NCBI GenBank assembly: GCA_026389955.1
Contig: JAPLGY010000613.1
Coordinates: 1-9,431, forward strand
Origin: Caldilinea sp.
GTDB taxonomy: Bacteria > Chloroflexota > Anaerolineae > Caldilineales > Caldilineaceae
Reading direction: 5' to 3'
Length of the DNA: 9,431 bases
The translations under genes and the position numbers were made by a program. Below are positions 1-5,894 of the stretch, piece by piece. Each line of letters starts with the position of its first letter. Within the stretch, counting starts at the first letter, position 1. Under the pieces are notes generated by a model, which was not told where the DNA came from, did no database searches, and was given only the letters and a program-made list of their open reading frames with translations.

Positions 1-611
1 AGGGAGCGCTTGTTGCCGGCCACTGCGATCAGAAATGCCTCGTCGACCCAGTCAGGCGGATAACTCTTTTCCAGATCGCGCAGCTGGTCTGCGATCAGCG
101 GTGTAAGCAGCCCGATGTTCTGCTCATAGAGGGTGAAGACATTGGGCCGTTCCACCTGAATCCGTGCCTCCTCTGGCAGCACCCTGCGCAGCTCCTCCAG
201 CTTGCCCTGGCGGGCCAGCGCCAACGTCTGGCGCCCCTTGACCGTGTTGATAAAATACCAGTCGTCGACGGCCGTCCCCCCGTCTGCGCTCCGTTCGATC
301 TCCAGTTTGAGCAGCACCCCGCGCGCGGTCGCTCGCTCCAACGCATCGGCCAGCGACTGCTGGGGGGTACGCAGGTCGCTGGCCAGGTTGAGGCTGCGCA
401 AAAGCATCTCGTCCGCACGCAGATCGGCCCCACGCAGGTATTTGAGCTGCCCCTCCTGCTCGTTGAGCAGCCAGAAACAGTGCAAAATCAATTTCAATTC
501 GCCCAGGTCATCGACCCACGGCAGCAGGTCGCTGAAAAATATATCGGGCAGTTTGACCAGCTTCATCCTGTTGTCGGGAAACCCGACAAATCCTTTGGGC
601 TGCATCGGCAT
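1..611 (-). CDS. DnaD-domain primosome protein (3' end cut off by window)
   Basis: I translated this open frame directly; it gives about 203 residues and leaves the window at base 1 without a stop. DnaD-type proteins help load the replicative helicase at origins and restart sites. The N-terminal part carries the DnaD-like run [20 protein letters not shown] (about residues 21-40), then a probable winged-helix region. The last visible 40 residues match the start of the DnaD C-terminal domain: [19 protein letters not shown], then a Tyr-Pro-Pro-Asp-Trp stretch and AVAGNKRS. Family members normally continue with a YIxxILxxW-like segment, so probably only a short to moderate tail is missing. The ATG at 611 lies 2 bases after the dnaB stop, and a second ATG at 605 is also possible. 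I see no strong ribosome binding site, which suggests translational coupling to dnaB. The family call is from recognition, not a search. Confidence 0.85.
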   Translation of the reverse strand, partial: MPMQPKGFVGFPDNRMKLVKLPDIFFSDLLPWVDDLGELKLILHCFWLLNEQEGQLKYLRGADLRADEMLLRSLNLASDLRTPQQSLADALERATARGVLLKLEIERSADGGTAVDDWYFINTVKGRQTLALARQGKLEELRRVLPEEARIQVERPNVFTLYEQNIGLLTPLIADQLRDLEKSYPPDWVDEAFLIAVAGNKRS

Positions 612-613
612 GG

Positions 614-2410
614 CTAGTAGTCCAGTTCTGTGCGCTGCACTTCCAGATCCCGAAACTGCGTCAGCTCTTTCCGGAAATAGAGGCTGATCGTCCCTGTCGA
701 GCCGTGGCGGTGTTTGGCCACGATCACGTCGGCAATGTTCTGGCGGTCGGTGTCTTCGATATAATAATCTTCCCGATAGATGAAAAGCACGACATCAGCG
801 TCCTGCTCGATGCTGTTGTGCACGACCAGCCCGCCGGCGACAAAGTTGTGATGAGGCGGCACGGTGAGGTCGTAGACTTCTGCCTGGCCAGCCGCCGAGA
901 TTGTGGACACCGGCTCCCAGCCCACAGAGAGATCGCTCCCCTTTTCTTCCAGCATCGGGGGGGGGACCGCAATCAGATCTCCCCGCTGGAGCGCGTCCAG
1001 TCGCTGCCAGCCGGCCGGGCTCAACAGCCGATGGTTGGCCGTTGCCCGGATCCTTCGCCCAGACTGCGTCTGCAACTCGAAAACCGGCTTGACTCCTGTA
1101 CAGAACGCTCGGGCCAGGGGGACCGCGCTGAACGTGCCGCTGTGCAGATCCAACGACGCAACCGTCGTCTTGGGCAGGCGGGCAGCCAGCTGGCGGATCG
1201 GGACACAGCAGCCCAGTTCGGGCAGATAGACTGGCGTCTCTCCGTCCAGACAGCCGCTTTCTCGCAGGTCCGACAACATCGGACGTTTGTCGCTGCGGCT
1301 CTCCACCGCGCGCGAAAGCTGGCTCAGCGCGATCACCGGCACATTCAACTCGCGCGCCAGCCCTTTGAGCGACCGGCTGATGTAGGAGATCTCCTGCTGG
1401 CGGTTGGCCTCACGGCCGCCAGATTGGCCGGTCATCAGCTGCATGTAGTCGATCAGCACCAGATCCAGCCCATGTTCGGCGTAGAGACGCCGACATTTGG
1501 TACGGATTTCGTTGACTGTGGCTGCTGGCGTGTCGTCGATATAGATCGCCGTGCCCGCCAGCAGGTTGGCCGCCTCCAGCAGGATCGGCCATTCTTCGTC
1601 GTGCACCTGGCCCAGCCGCAGACGGTGGCTGTCGATCCCAGTTTCCATCGAAAGCAGACGCTGGACCAGCTGTTCGTTGCTCATCTCCAGGCTGAAGACA
1701 CCGACCCGTGCGTTGTAGCGTTTGGCTGCATTCTGCGCCACATTCAGCGCCAGGCTGGTCTTCCCCATCGCCGGGCGGGCGGCCAAAATGATCAGATCGC
1801 TTTTCTGCAGGCCGCCCAGCAGACGGTCGAGCAGGGTAAAACCGGTCGGCACCCCCATCAACGTGTCCTGGTTGCGGGCAAGAAAGTCGATGTGGTCGAC
1901 GACCTGGGCCATGATCGCTCGGATCGGCATCAGGTCCCGATGGATCAACGACTCGCTGACCCCAAAGATCAGAGACTCCGCTTTGTCGATCACGGTGTCG
2001 ACTTCCTGGCTGTCGTCATAGGCCAGCTCGGCGATCTGGCCAGCCGCCGAGATCAGGCGGCGCAGCAGCGCAGTGCGCTCCACAATGCGGGCATAGTGGT
2101 CTACATACATCGCCGACGGGGTGCTGGCGACCAGATCAGTGACATAGGCAGGGCCACCGATCTCTTCCAGATAGCCACGCCGTTCCAACTCGTCGACCAC
2201 GGTCACAAAATCAAGCGGCTCGCGACGCTCGTGCAACCCCATCATGGCGGCGTACAGCCAGGCGTGGCGTTCTCGGTAGAAATCTTCGGCACGCAAAAAA
2301 TTGGCGATCTTGAGAATCGCATCCGGGTCGATCAACAGTGACCCCAGCACCGCACGCTCGGCTTCCAGGTTGGCAGGGATTCCTTTGGGTGCAGTTTCCA
2401 GTGGTTCCAT
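614..2410 (-). CDS. dnaB: Replicative DNA helicase DnaB, interrupted by a mini-intein
   Basis: This encodes the hexameric 5'-3' replicative helicase that unwinds DNA at the fork. The precursor is 598 residues. Removing the intein (residues 387-532) leaves 452, close to the usual DnaB length of about 450. The N-terminal helical DnaB domain spans about residues 13-115. The RecA-like motor domain has Walker [10 protein letters not shown] (211-219), the FSLEMS motif (239-244), Walker [10 protein letters not shown] (317-325) and the [10 protein letters not shown] segment (361-370). The C-extein resumes with [16 protein letters not shown] and ends with ELDY. The ATG at 2410 fits the family N-terminus, where [16 protein letters not shown] is typical; the upstream AGGCG is only a weak ribosome binding site. 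BFN lies 142 bases upstream in the same direction and a DnaD-like gene follows directly. The helicase works only if the intein splices out, because the insertion lies in a conserved motor motif. Confidence 0.97.
   Translation of the reverse strand: MEPLETAPKGIPANLEAERAVLGSLLIDPDAILKIANFLRAEDFYRERHAWLYAAMMGLHERREPLDFVTVVDELERRGYLEEIGGPAYVTDLVASTPSAMYVDHYARIVERTALLRRLISAAGQIAELAYDDSQEVDTVIDKAESLIFGVSESLIHRDLMPIRAIMAQVVDHIDFLARNQDTLMGVPTGFTLLDRLLGGLQKSDLIILAARPAMGKTSLALNVAQNAAKRYNARVGVFSLEMSNEQLVQRLLSMETGIDSHRLRLGQVHDEEWPILLEAANLLAGTAIYIDDTPAATVNEIRTKCRRLYAEHGLDLVLIDYMQLMTGQSGGREANRQQEISYISRSLKGLARELNVPVIALSQLSRAVESRSDKRPMLSDLRESGCLDGETPVYLPELGCCVPIRQLAARLPKTTVASLDLHSGTFSAVPLARAFCTGVKPVFELQTQSGRRIRATANHRLLSPAGWQRLDALQRGDLIAVPPPMLEEKGSDLSVGWEPVSTISAAGQAEVYDLTVPPHHNFVAGGLVVHNSIEQDADVVLFIYREDYYIEDTDRQNIADVIVAKHRHGSTGTISLYFRKELTQFRDLEVQRTELDY
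815..1252 (-). mobile_element. DnaB mini-intein (no homing endonuclease)
   Basis: This in-frame protein-splicing element is about 146 residues and lies between LRESG and SIEQD of DnaB. It starts with Cys1 ([11 protein letters not shown], block A), contains the block B TANH motif (Thr71 to His74), and ends with block F/G residues [16 protein letters not shown] and VVHN (penultimate His145, terminal Asn146). The +1 residue is Ser533 of the precursor. All residues needed for standard splicing (Cys1, block B Thr and His, His-Asn, +1 Ser) are present. Blocks B and F are joined by about 50 residues, so no LAGLIDADG or other endonuclease domain fits. The layout and wording (FCTG, ATANHR, DLTVP, HNFVA) closely resemble the Synechocystis DnaB intein as I remember it, which sits at the same RESG/SIEQ junction. 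The element is therefore probably an old immobile remnant that still splices. Confidence 0.95.
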
Positions 2411-2552
2411 CGTTGCGCCTGCTCAGCTCGTTGCGGCCAGAGCCCCTTGGTGACAACAGTCAAATGCGTGGATGCCGACAAAAACAGCGAGGCTGCCCAG
2501 CATACAGCCCCGCCATCTACAGTTCATTCGATTTGCACAACCGCAACCCCAC
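2411..2552 (-). other. BFN-dnaB intergenic spacer
   Basis: This 142-base gap separates the BFN stop from the dnaB start, both on the minus strand. I see no small ORF worth calling. It contains weak hairpin potential with a T-run (see the separate entry) and a TTGACT hexamer on the minus strand near 2456-2461, but no convincing -10 box at the right distance. Whether dnaB has its own promoter here or is read through from BFN cannot be decided. Confidence 0.4.
2480..2509 (-). terminator. Weak candidate terminator after BFN gene
   Basis: On the minus strand GGCTG (2509-2505) can pair with CAGCC (2495-2491), or CAGC can pair with GCTG in an alternative 4-bp hairpin. Either is followed closely by five T (2484-2480). 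The stems are only 4-5 bp, so this would be a leaky terminator at best. It would leave dnaB partly dependent on read-through or on its own promoter. Confidence 0.25.
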
Positions 2553-3077
2553 TCAGTTGCCCAACAGGCTGTCCAGATCCAACCCTTCTACAAAATCCTT
2601 GAAGGCACCTAAATCCTCGTTGTTGCTGTCACTGTACGCAGGGCGGCTGCTTTTTTCTTCGGAGAGTGGCATCTCTTCCTCAGGCAGCATGCCAGCCTGG
2701 TCCATCACTTCCTCAGCTACGTAGATCGGGACACTCACCCGCACCGCCAAGGCGATCGCATCGCTGGGCCGACTGTCGATCTCTGTGTTCTCTCCTTGGA
2801 TATCAAGCACAATCCGGGCGTAATAGGTGTTCCGCTCCAGGCTGTTGATCACAATGTGGACGACCTCGGCGCCCAACACGTCGATCACAGACTTGAGCAA
2901 ATCATGGGTCAGCGGCCTGGGGGCCTCCATCCCCTGCAGTTGCAAGGTGATGGCATCTGCCTCGAACGGGCCGATCCAGATCGGCAAAAATCGCTCGCTG
3001 CTTTCTTCTTTCAGCACGACGATGCGATTTTGCGACAACAGGCTGACCCGAATGCTGTCGATTGTCACTTCAATCAT
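2553..3077 (-). CDS. Bifunctional nuclease domain protein (BFN, DUF151)
   Basis: This is a 174-residue protein of the BFN/DUF151 family (PF02577), whose plant members have been reported to have RNase and DNase activity; the bacterial role is poorly defined. Family marks are the opening [11 protein letters not shown], the run [14 protein letters not shown] (about residues 32-45), [14 protein letters not shown] (about 56-69) and the hallmark [12 protein letters not shown] (about 105-116). An acidic tail ends in [19 protein letters not shown], which resembles the C-terminal tag of many family members. The frame stays open upstream to 3233, but the ATG at 3077 is chosen because AGGAAGGGGAG lies just before it and because family proteins start with this sequence. 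A strong sigma70-like promoter lies about 120 bases upstream. dnaB follows in the same direction. No signal peptide or membrane segment is visible. Confidence 0.9.
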   Translation of the reverse strand: MIEVTIDSIRVSLLSQNRIVVLKEESSERFLPIWIGPFEADAITLQLQGMEAPRPLTHDLLKSVIDVLGAEVVHIVINSLERNTYYARIVLDIQGENTEIDSRPSDAIALAVRVSVPIYVAEEVMDQAGMLPEEEMPLSEEKSSRPAYSDSNNEDLGAFKDFVEGLDLDSLLGN

Positions 3078-3160
3078 GGCTCCCCTTCCTGTGGAAACCA
3101 ACCCTCTGCGTTCGTCCACCAAACTGCGTCTACCACACGGCTTCCCTTCAAAGGTCTGCA

Positions 3161-3179
3161 CGACCGGATTTACCGGTCG
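3161..3179 (-). promoter_or_regulatory. Hairpin in BFN 5' leader
   Basis: A perfect 7-bp inverted repeat, CGACCGG and CCGGTCG around the loop ATTTA (plus strand), lies about 14-32 bases into the predicted BFN transcript. There is no T-run after it on the minus strand, so a simple terminator is unlikely. It could stabilise the 5' end of the mRNA or bind a protein. The role is unknown. Confidence 0.4.
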
Positions 3180-3199
3180 ATTTCGCTCAGAATGGTGCC

Positions 3200-3227
3200 A
3201 GTATAACACAGCTTGGGATCGGGTCAA
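3200..3227 (-). promoter_or_regulatory. Sigma70-like promoter for BFN gene
   Basis: On the minus strand TTGACC (3227-3222) is followed after 16 bases by TATACT (3205-3200). This matches the TTGACA/TATAAT consensus at 5 of 6 positions in each box. Transcription should start near 3193, leaving a leader of about 115 bases before the ATG at 3077. Confidence 0.7.
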
Positions 3228-3256
3228 AGTCATTTTCTACACGCGTTGGCCAAAAT

Positions 3257-3285
3257 TTGGCGTGCAGCCAACATTCGGCTATACT
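3257..3285 (+). promoter_or_regulatory. Sigma70-like promoter for tRNA-Pro
   Basis: TTGGCG (3257-3262) and TATACT (3280-3285) are separated by exactly 17 bases. The predicted start near 3292 lies about 5 bases before the tRNA. The promoter diverges from the BFN promoter, with 29 bases between the two -35 boxes. Confidence 0.7.
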
Positions 3286-3294
3286 TTTTTTGTC

Positions 3295-3371
<77 letters not shown>

Positions 3372-3386
3372 ACAACAGCCTTCCAC

Positions 3387-3417
3387 ATGCCTGTCCGCCT
3401 GGACAGGCATCTGTTTT
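3387..3417 (+). terminator. Rho-independent terminator of tRNA-Pro
   Basis: A perfect 10-bp stem, ATGCCTGTCC (3387-3396) with GGACAGGCAT (3401-3410), has a 4-base loop GCCT and is followed by CTGTTTT. It begins 17 bases after the tRNA. It separates the tRNA unit from the glycosyltransferase gene that follows. Confidence 0.85.
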
Positions 3418-3438
3418 CTCCGAAGCGCCCGCCTGTAG

Positions 3439-3451
3439 TAGACTGTGGCTA
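3439..3451 (+). promoter_or_regulatory. Possible -10 box for a leaderless glycosyltransferase mRNA
   Basis: TAGACT (3439-3444) matches TATAAT at 4 of 6 positions and sits so that transcription would begin at about 3451, the A of the ATG. No ribosome binding site precedes this ATG, and there is no clear -35 box. The proposal rests on spacing alone. Confidence 0.25.
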
Positions 3452-4227
3452 TGCAGATCTCTTTGCCCGGCACCGCACTGCGCGCTTCCTGGGGTCGCCT
3501 GGGGCTGTTGGCGATCACTTTGGCTGCATTTTTGCTGCGCACCTGGGATCTGGACCGGCTGCCACCAGGTCTTTTTTTTGACGAAACGTTCAACGCCGTC
3601 GATGCCCAGCAGGTGCTGGCTGGGGTGACTCCATTTTTTTTTACGGGCAACAACGGCCGCGAGCCGCTGTTTATCTATCTGCAGGCGGCTGCCCTCTCCG
3701 GCCTGGGCTCCAGTGCATACATCCTGCGTCTGGTTGCGGCAGCGGCCGGTGTTCTCACAATTCCCGTCACCGCTCTCCTGGCCTGGCGCCTGCTGAACTG
3801 GTCAGGGGGAGGCTTACAGCTGGCAGGACAGCGGCAGAGCGCCCTGCTGGCCGCCGCATCGCTCAGCGTCCTGTACTGGCATGTCAGCCTCAGCCGGCTG
3901 GGGTTTCGGGTGATCCTGCTGCCTCTGCTGAGCACGCTGGCGTTCTATTTTCTGGCCAGAGCCTGGCAACAAAACCGTCGCGCCGCCTGCTGCCGCTGGT
4001 GGTTGGTGGGTTCATTCTGGTCGAGCTGCTGCGTGCGTCGCGCGCGCACAGCTTCTCCCCACGTCTGCCAGGCCTCGGTTGGCTGGCACTCAGTGCAACC
4101 CTGGTCGCTGCACCGCTGCTGTGGACCTTTTCCCAGCAGCCTGACCTGTTGGCGGCCCGCACCGGCGATGTCTCGATCTTTGCCCCGCCCAGCCCTGCGC
4201 TGCCTGGAACTCCCGGCGAACGGCTGA
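3451..4227 (+). CDS. N-terminal fragment of GT39/ArnT-like glycosyltransferase
   Basis: This frame is real protein up to about residue 174-176 (base about 3975). Beyond that it turns into Cys/Trp/Arg-rich nonsense until the stop at 4225-4227. GT-C enzymes of this family move a sugar from a polyprenyl-phosphate donor to an acceptor outside the membrane. A first membrane helix lies near residues 14-31. The first external loop holds [12 protein letters not shown], where Asp44-Glu45 is the expected catalytic acidic pair. The [12 protein letters not shown] motif (about 67-77) and further helices near 88-115 and 129-172 follow. The ATG at 3451 is preferred; an in-frame GTG at 3445 is the alternative. 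Neither has a ribosome binding site. The tRNA-Pro terminator just upstream means the gene needs its own promoter. Confidence 0.8.
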   Translation: MQISLPGTALRASWGRLGLLAITLAAFLLRTWDLDRLPPGLFFDETFNAVDAQQVLAGVTPFFFTGNNGREPLFIYLQAAALSGLGSSAYILRLVAAAAGVLTIPVTALLAWRLLNWSGGGLQLAGQRQSALLAAASLSVLYWHVSLSRLGFRVILLPLLSTLAFYFLARAWQQNRRAACCRWWLVGSFWSSCCVRRARTASPHVCQASVGWHSVQPWSLHRCCGPFPSSLTCWRPAPAMSRSLPRPALRCLELPANG

Positions 4228-5894
4228 TAGGAAATCTGGGCGGGATGGTCAGCGCTTTTTTTGTCGGCGGCGACCTGAACCCGCGCCACAATCTGCCCGG
4301 CCGGCCGATCAACGACCCGCTGCTGGCGCTGCTCTTCGTCGCCGGGCTAGCCACCTGCCTCGCGCGCATCCGCCAACCAGCCCATCATCTGGTTTTGCTC
4401 TGGTTCGTCGTCATGCTGACCCCCTCAATCTTCAGCGTGGAGTCGACCCACTGGCTGCGGATGGCGGGTGCCCTGCCGCCGCTGGTCGTTTTGTATGCTG
4501 CCGGGGCCCAGGAACTGGCCGTCCGGCTGGCACGCTGGCTGGCGCCGGCCCGGCTGCTGGCGCTGCTGCTGGCGGGACTGCTGGCGGGGAGCGGCGGCGT
4601 CAACGCCTACAGCTACTTCTCGCAGTGGGCCCAGTTGCCCGTGCTGGCCGGCAGCTTCGATGCCGACCAGTACGAAGCCGCCGCTGCAGTGCGCACGCTG
4701 CTGGCCACCGAGCCTGCTCGACCGCTGCTGCTGACCCGCCGGCTCTTTCGCTCCCCGCAGATGCGCTTTCTCAACCCCGATCTTCCAGCAGCAGCTCCCC
4801 TCCTGGCTGGCCCCGCCGCCCCCCAACCGGTCGCAGCCGGCACACGCTACCTGGTCGAGTTGGGCGCAGATCCAAACCAGCCGCTCTTCTTGTTGACACG
4901 CAGCGCTGCTGGCACGCTGGCCGTCACCCAGCTGGCGCCCTACACCGCCCCAGGTAACTCGCTGGTAGACGCCGTTCTCAACCGCACCCTGCCCTCCAGC
5001 CCCTTGCCTGGACTGACAAACCGCCAGCCGACCCATCTGTACAGCGGCGAACTGCCTGCCCTGCAGCTCCCGGTCGACCGGGTCGAATATCCGCTGGAGG
5101 CCCGCTTTGCCAACGGGATCGAGCTGCTGGGTTACTCGCTTCCACTCGATGCAATCTCCTGCACGCAGCGCACCCTGCCGCTGACCCTCTTCTTGCGCCA
5201 GCCGACCTCTGGCAGCACCGACGAGACAGTCCTGTTCGCACACCTGATGCTGCCAGATGGCCAGCTGCAAGACAACGAGCTGCCCGGCGACGGGTATCCG
5301 TCGCCCTTTTGGCGGCCCGGCGAAACCGTCGACGACCGCCGCAGCTTTGTGCTGCCACAGCCGCTGACATCCGGCAAAGCCTATTTCGAGGCGGGCTTCT
5401 TCCAGCAGCTCCCCGACGGCAGCCTGCAGCGGGTGCAGCGGGTTGACAGCCGCGGCAACCCGGCGGGGGATCTGGTGCCGCTGCGTGCCCGTTTCGAAGA
5501 GCGCATCGAACTGGCCGGGCTGCAGGTCGCGCCCCTGTCCGAAAACGCCTCTGAACTGCAAATCACACTCGGCTGGCGCGCCCTCGATCGATCTCCGACC
5601 GACTATACAGCTTTTGTACATCTGCTCGACGCCAACGGCACCCTGGTCAGCCAGCTGGACAGCCCGCCCGGCGGGGCTGACAACCCGACGACACTTTGGG
5701 TCCCTGGCGAACAGCTCCGTTCCACCTTCATACTGCCGCTGCCAGCCGGGCTCGACCGTGCTGCCCTGCAAAAGGGCTATCAGCTGCGGGTCGGGCTCTA
5801 CGAACCTGTCAGCGGCCGGCAGCTGGCTCTCCTGTTCGAGCCAGAGAGCCCGGCCACGTTTCTGCTGCTGCCCCTGGGCGAATTTTTGCCATGA
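3999..5894 (+). CDS. C-terminal fragment of GT39/ArnT-like glycosyltransferase with two beta modules
   Basis: This 631-codon frame continues the gene above; its GTG at 3999 is the first convenient start, not a natural one, since RRLLPL just upstream already reads as family sequence. The visible membrane part includes RTGDVSIF (about 54-61), [12 protein letters not shown] (about 96-107) and helices near 25-44, 107-122, 127-145, 154-170 and 182-200. LLPSI/PSIFS-type and GALPPLV-type runs are typical of Chloroflexota GT39 proteins. From about residue 205 it is soluble and extracytoplasmic. Residues about 365-500 and 500-631 are two copies of a beta-rich module (ELLGYS-type opening, [29 protein letters not shown]). 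Without the N-terminal fragment it lacks the acidic catalytic loop and should be inactive as an enzyme. Its TGA overlaps the ATG of the next gene. Confidence 0.8.
   Translation: MVGGFILVELLRASRAHSFSPRLPGLGWLALSATLVAAPLLWTFSQQPDLLAARTGDVSIFAPPSPALPGTPGERLIGNLGGMVSAFFVGGDLNPRHNLPGRPINDPLLALLFVAGLATCLARIRQPAHHLVLLWFVVMLTPSIFSVESTHWLRMAGALPPLVVLYAAGAQELAVRLARWLAPARLLALLLAGLLAGSGGVNAYSYFSQWAQLPVLAGSFDADQYEAAAAVRTLLATEPARPLLLTRRLFRSPQMRFLNPDLPAAAPLLAGPAAPQPVAAGTRYLVELGADPNQPLFLLTRSAAGTLAVTQLAPYTAPGNSLVDAVLNRTLPSSPLPGLTNRQPTHLYSGELPALQLPVDRVEYPLEARFANGIELLGYSLPLDAISCTQRTLPLTLFLRQPTSGSTDETVLFAHLMLPDGQLQDNELPGDGYPSPFWRPGETVDDRRSFVLPQPLTSGKAYFEAGFFQQLPDGSLQRVQRVDSRGNPAGDLVPLRARFEERIELAGLQVAPLSENASELQITLGWRALDRSPTDYTAFVHLLDANGTLVSQLDSPPGGADNPTTLWVPGEQLRSTFILPLPAGLDRAALQKGYQLRVGLYEPVSGRQLALLFEPESPATFLLLPLGEFLP

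Larger units (their letters stand above)
3451..5894 (+). pseudogene. GT39/ArnT-like membrane glycosyltransferase, broken by frame change and internal loss
   Basis: Joined across the frame change, the two open frames below make one protein of about 813 residues with the ordinary layout of Chloroflexota GT39-like proteins: membrane half, then extracytoplasmic C-terminal modules. The frame shifts by -1 (from codons starting at positions of form 3n+1 to 3n) somewhere around 3967-3990, near CAACAAAACC. No X-XXY-YYZ slippery heptamer is present, so programmed frameshifting is unlikely. In relatives I recall, the segment before RLLP contains a membrane helix with a glycine-rich GLxLYTY-type motif. 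Here the text passes almost directly from LARAWQQ to [11 protein letters not shown], so roughly 20-30 residues seem to be missing. Together these suggest a deletion that also broke the frame, or an assembly error at that place. Coding quality on both sides is good, so any damage is recent. Confidence 0.7.

Noticed and set aside
95..433. Minus-strand open frame of 112 codons
   Set aside because: It is an out-of-phase frame within the DnaD-like gene, which reads as clear family sequence in another frame across the same bases.
202..687. Plus-strand open frame of 161 codons at the left edge
   Set aside because: It lies antisense to the DnaD-like gene and the dnaB 3' end, and its Ser/Arg-rich text shows no family features.
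704..2341. Long plus-strand open frame (545 codons) opposite dnaB
   Set aside because: It runs antisense to well-supported dnaB, is rich in His, Gln and Arg with no domain, and is explained by GC-rich codon use on the other strand.
3078..3233. N-terminal extension of the BFN protein to 3233
   Set aside because: The extension covers the predicted promoter and leader, while a good AGGAAGGGGAG site and the family N-terminus support 3077.
3966..3980. Programmed -1 frameshift in the glycosyltransferase
   Set aside because: CAACAAAACC lacks an X-XXY-YYZ heptamer, I see no clear stimulatory hairpin or pseudoknot, and the apparent loss of conserved residues points to deletion instead.
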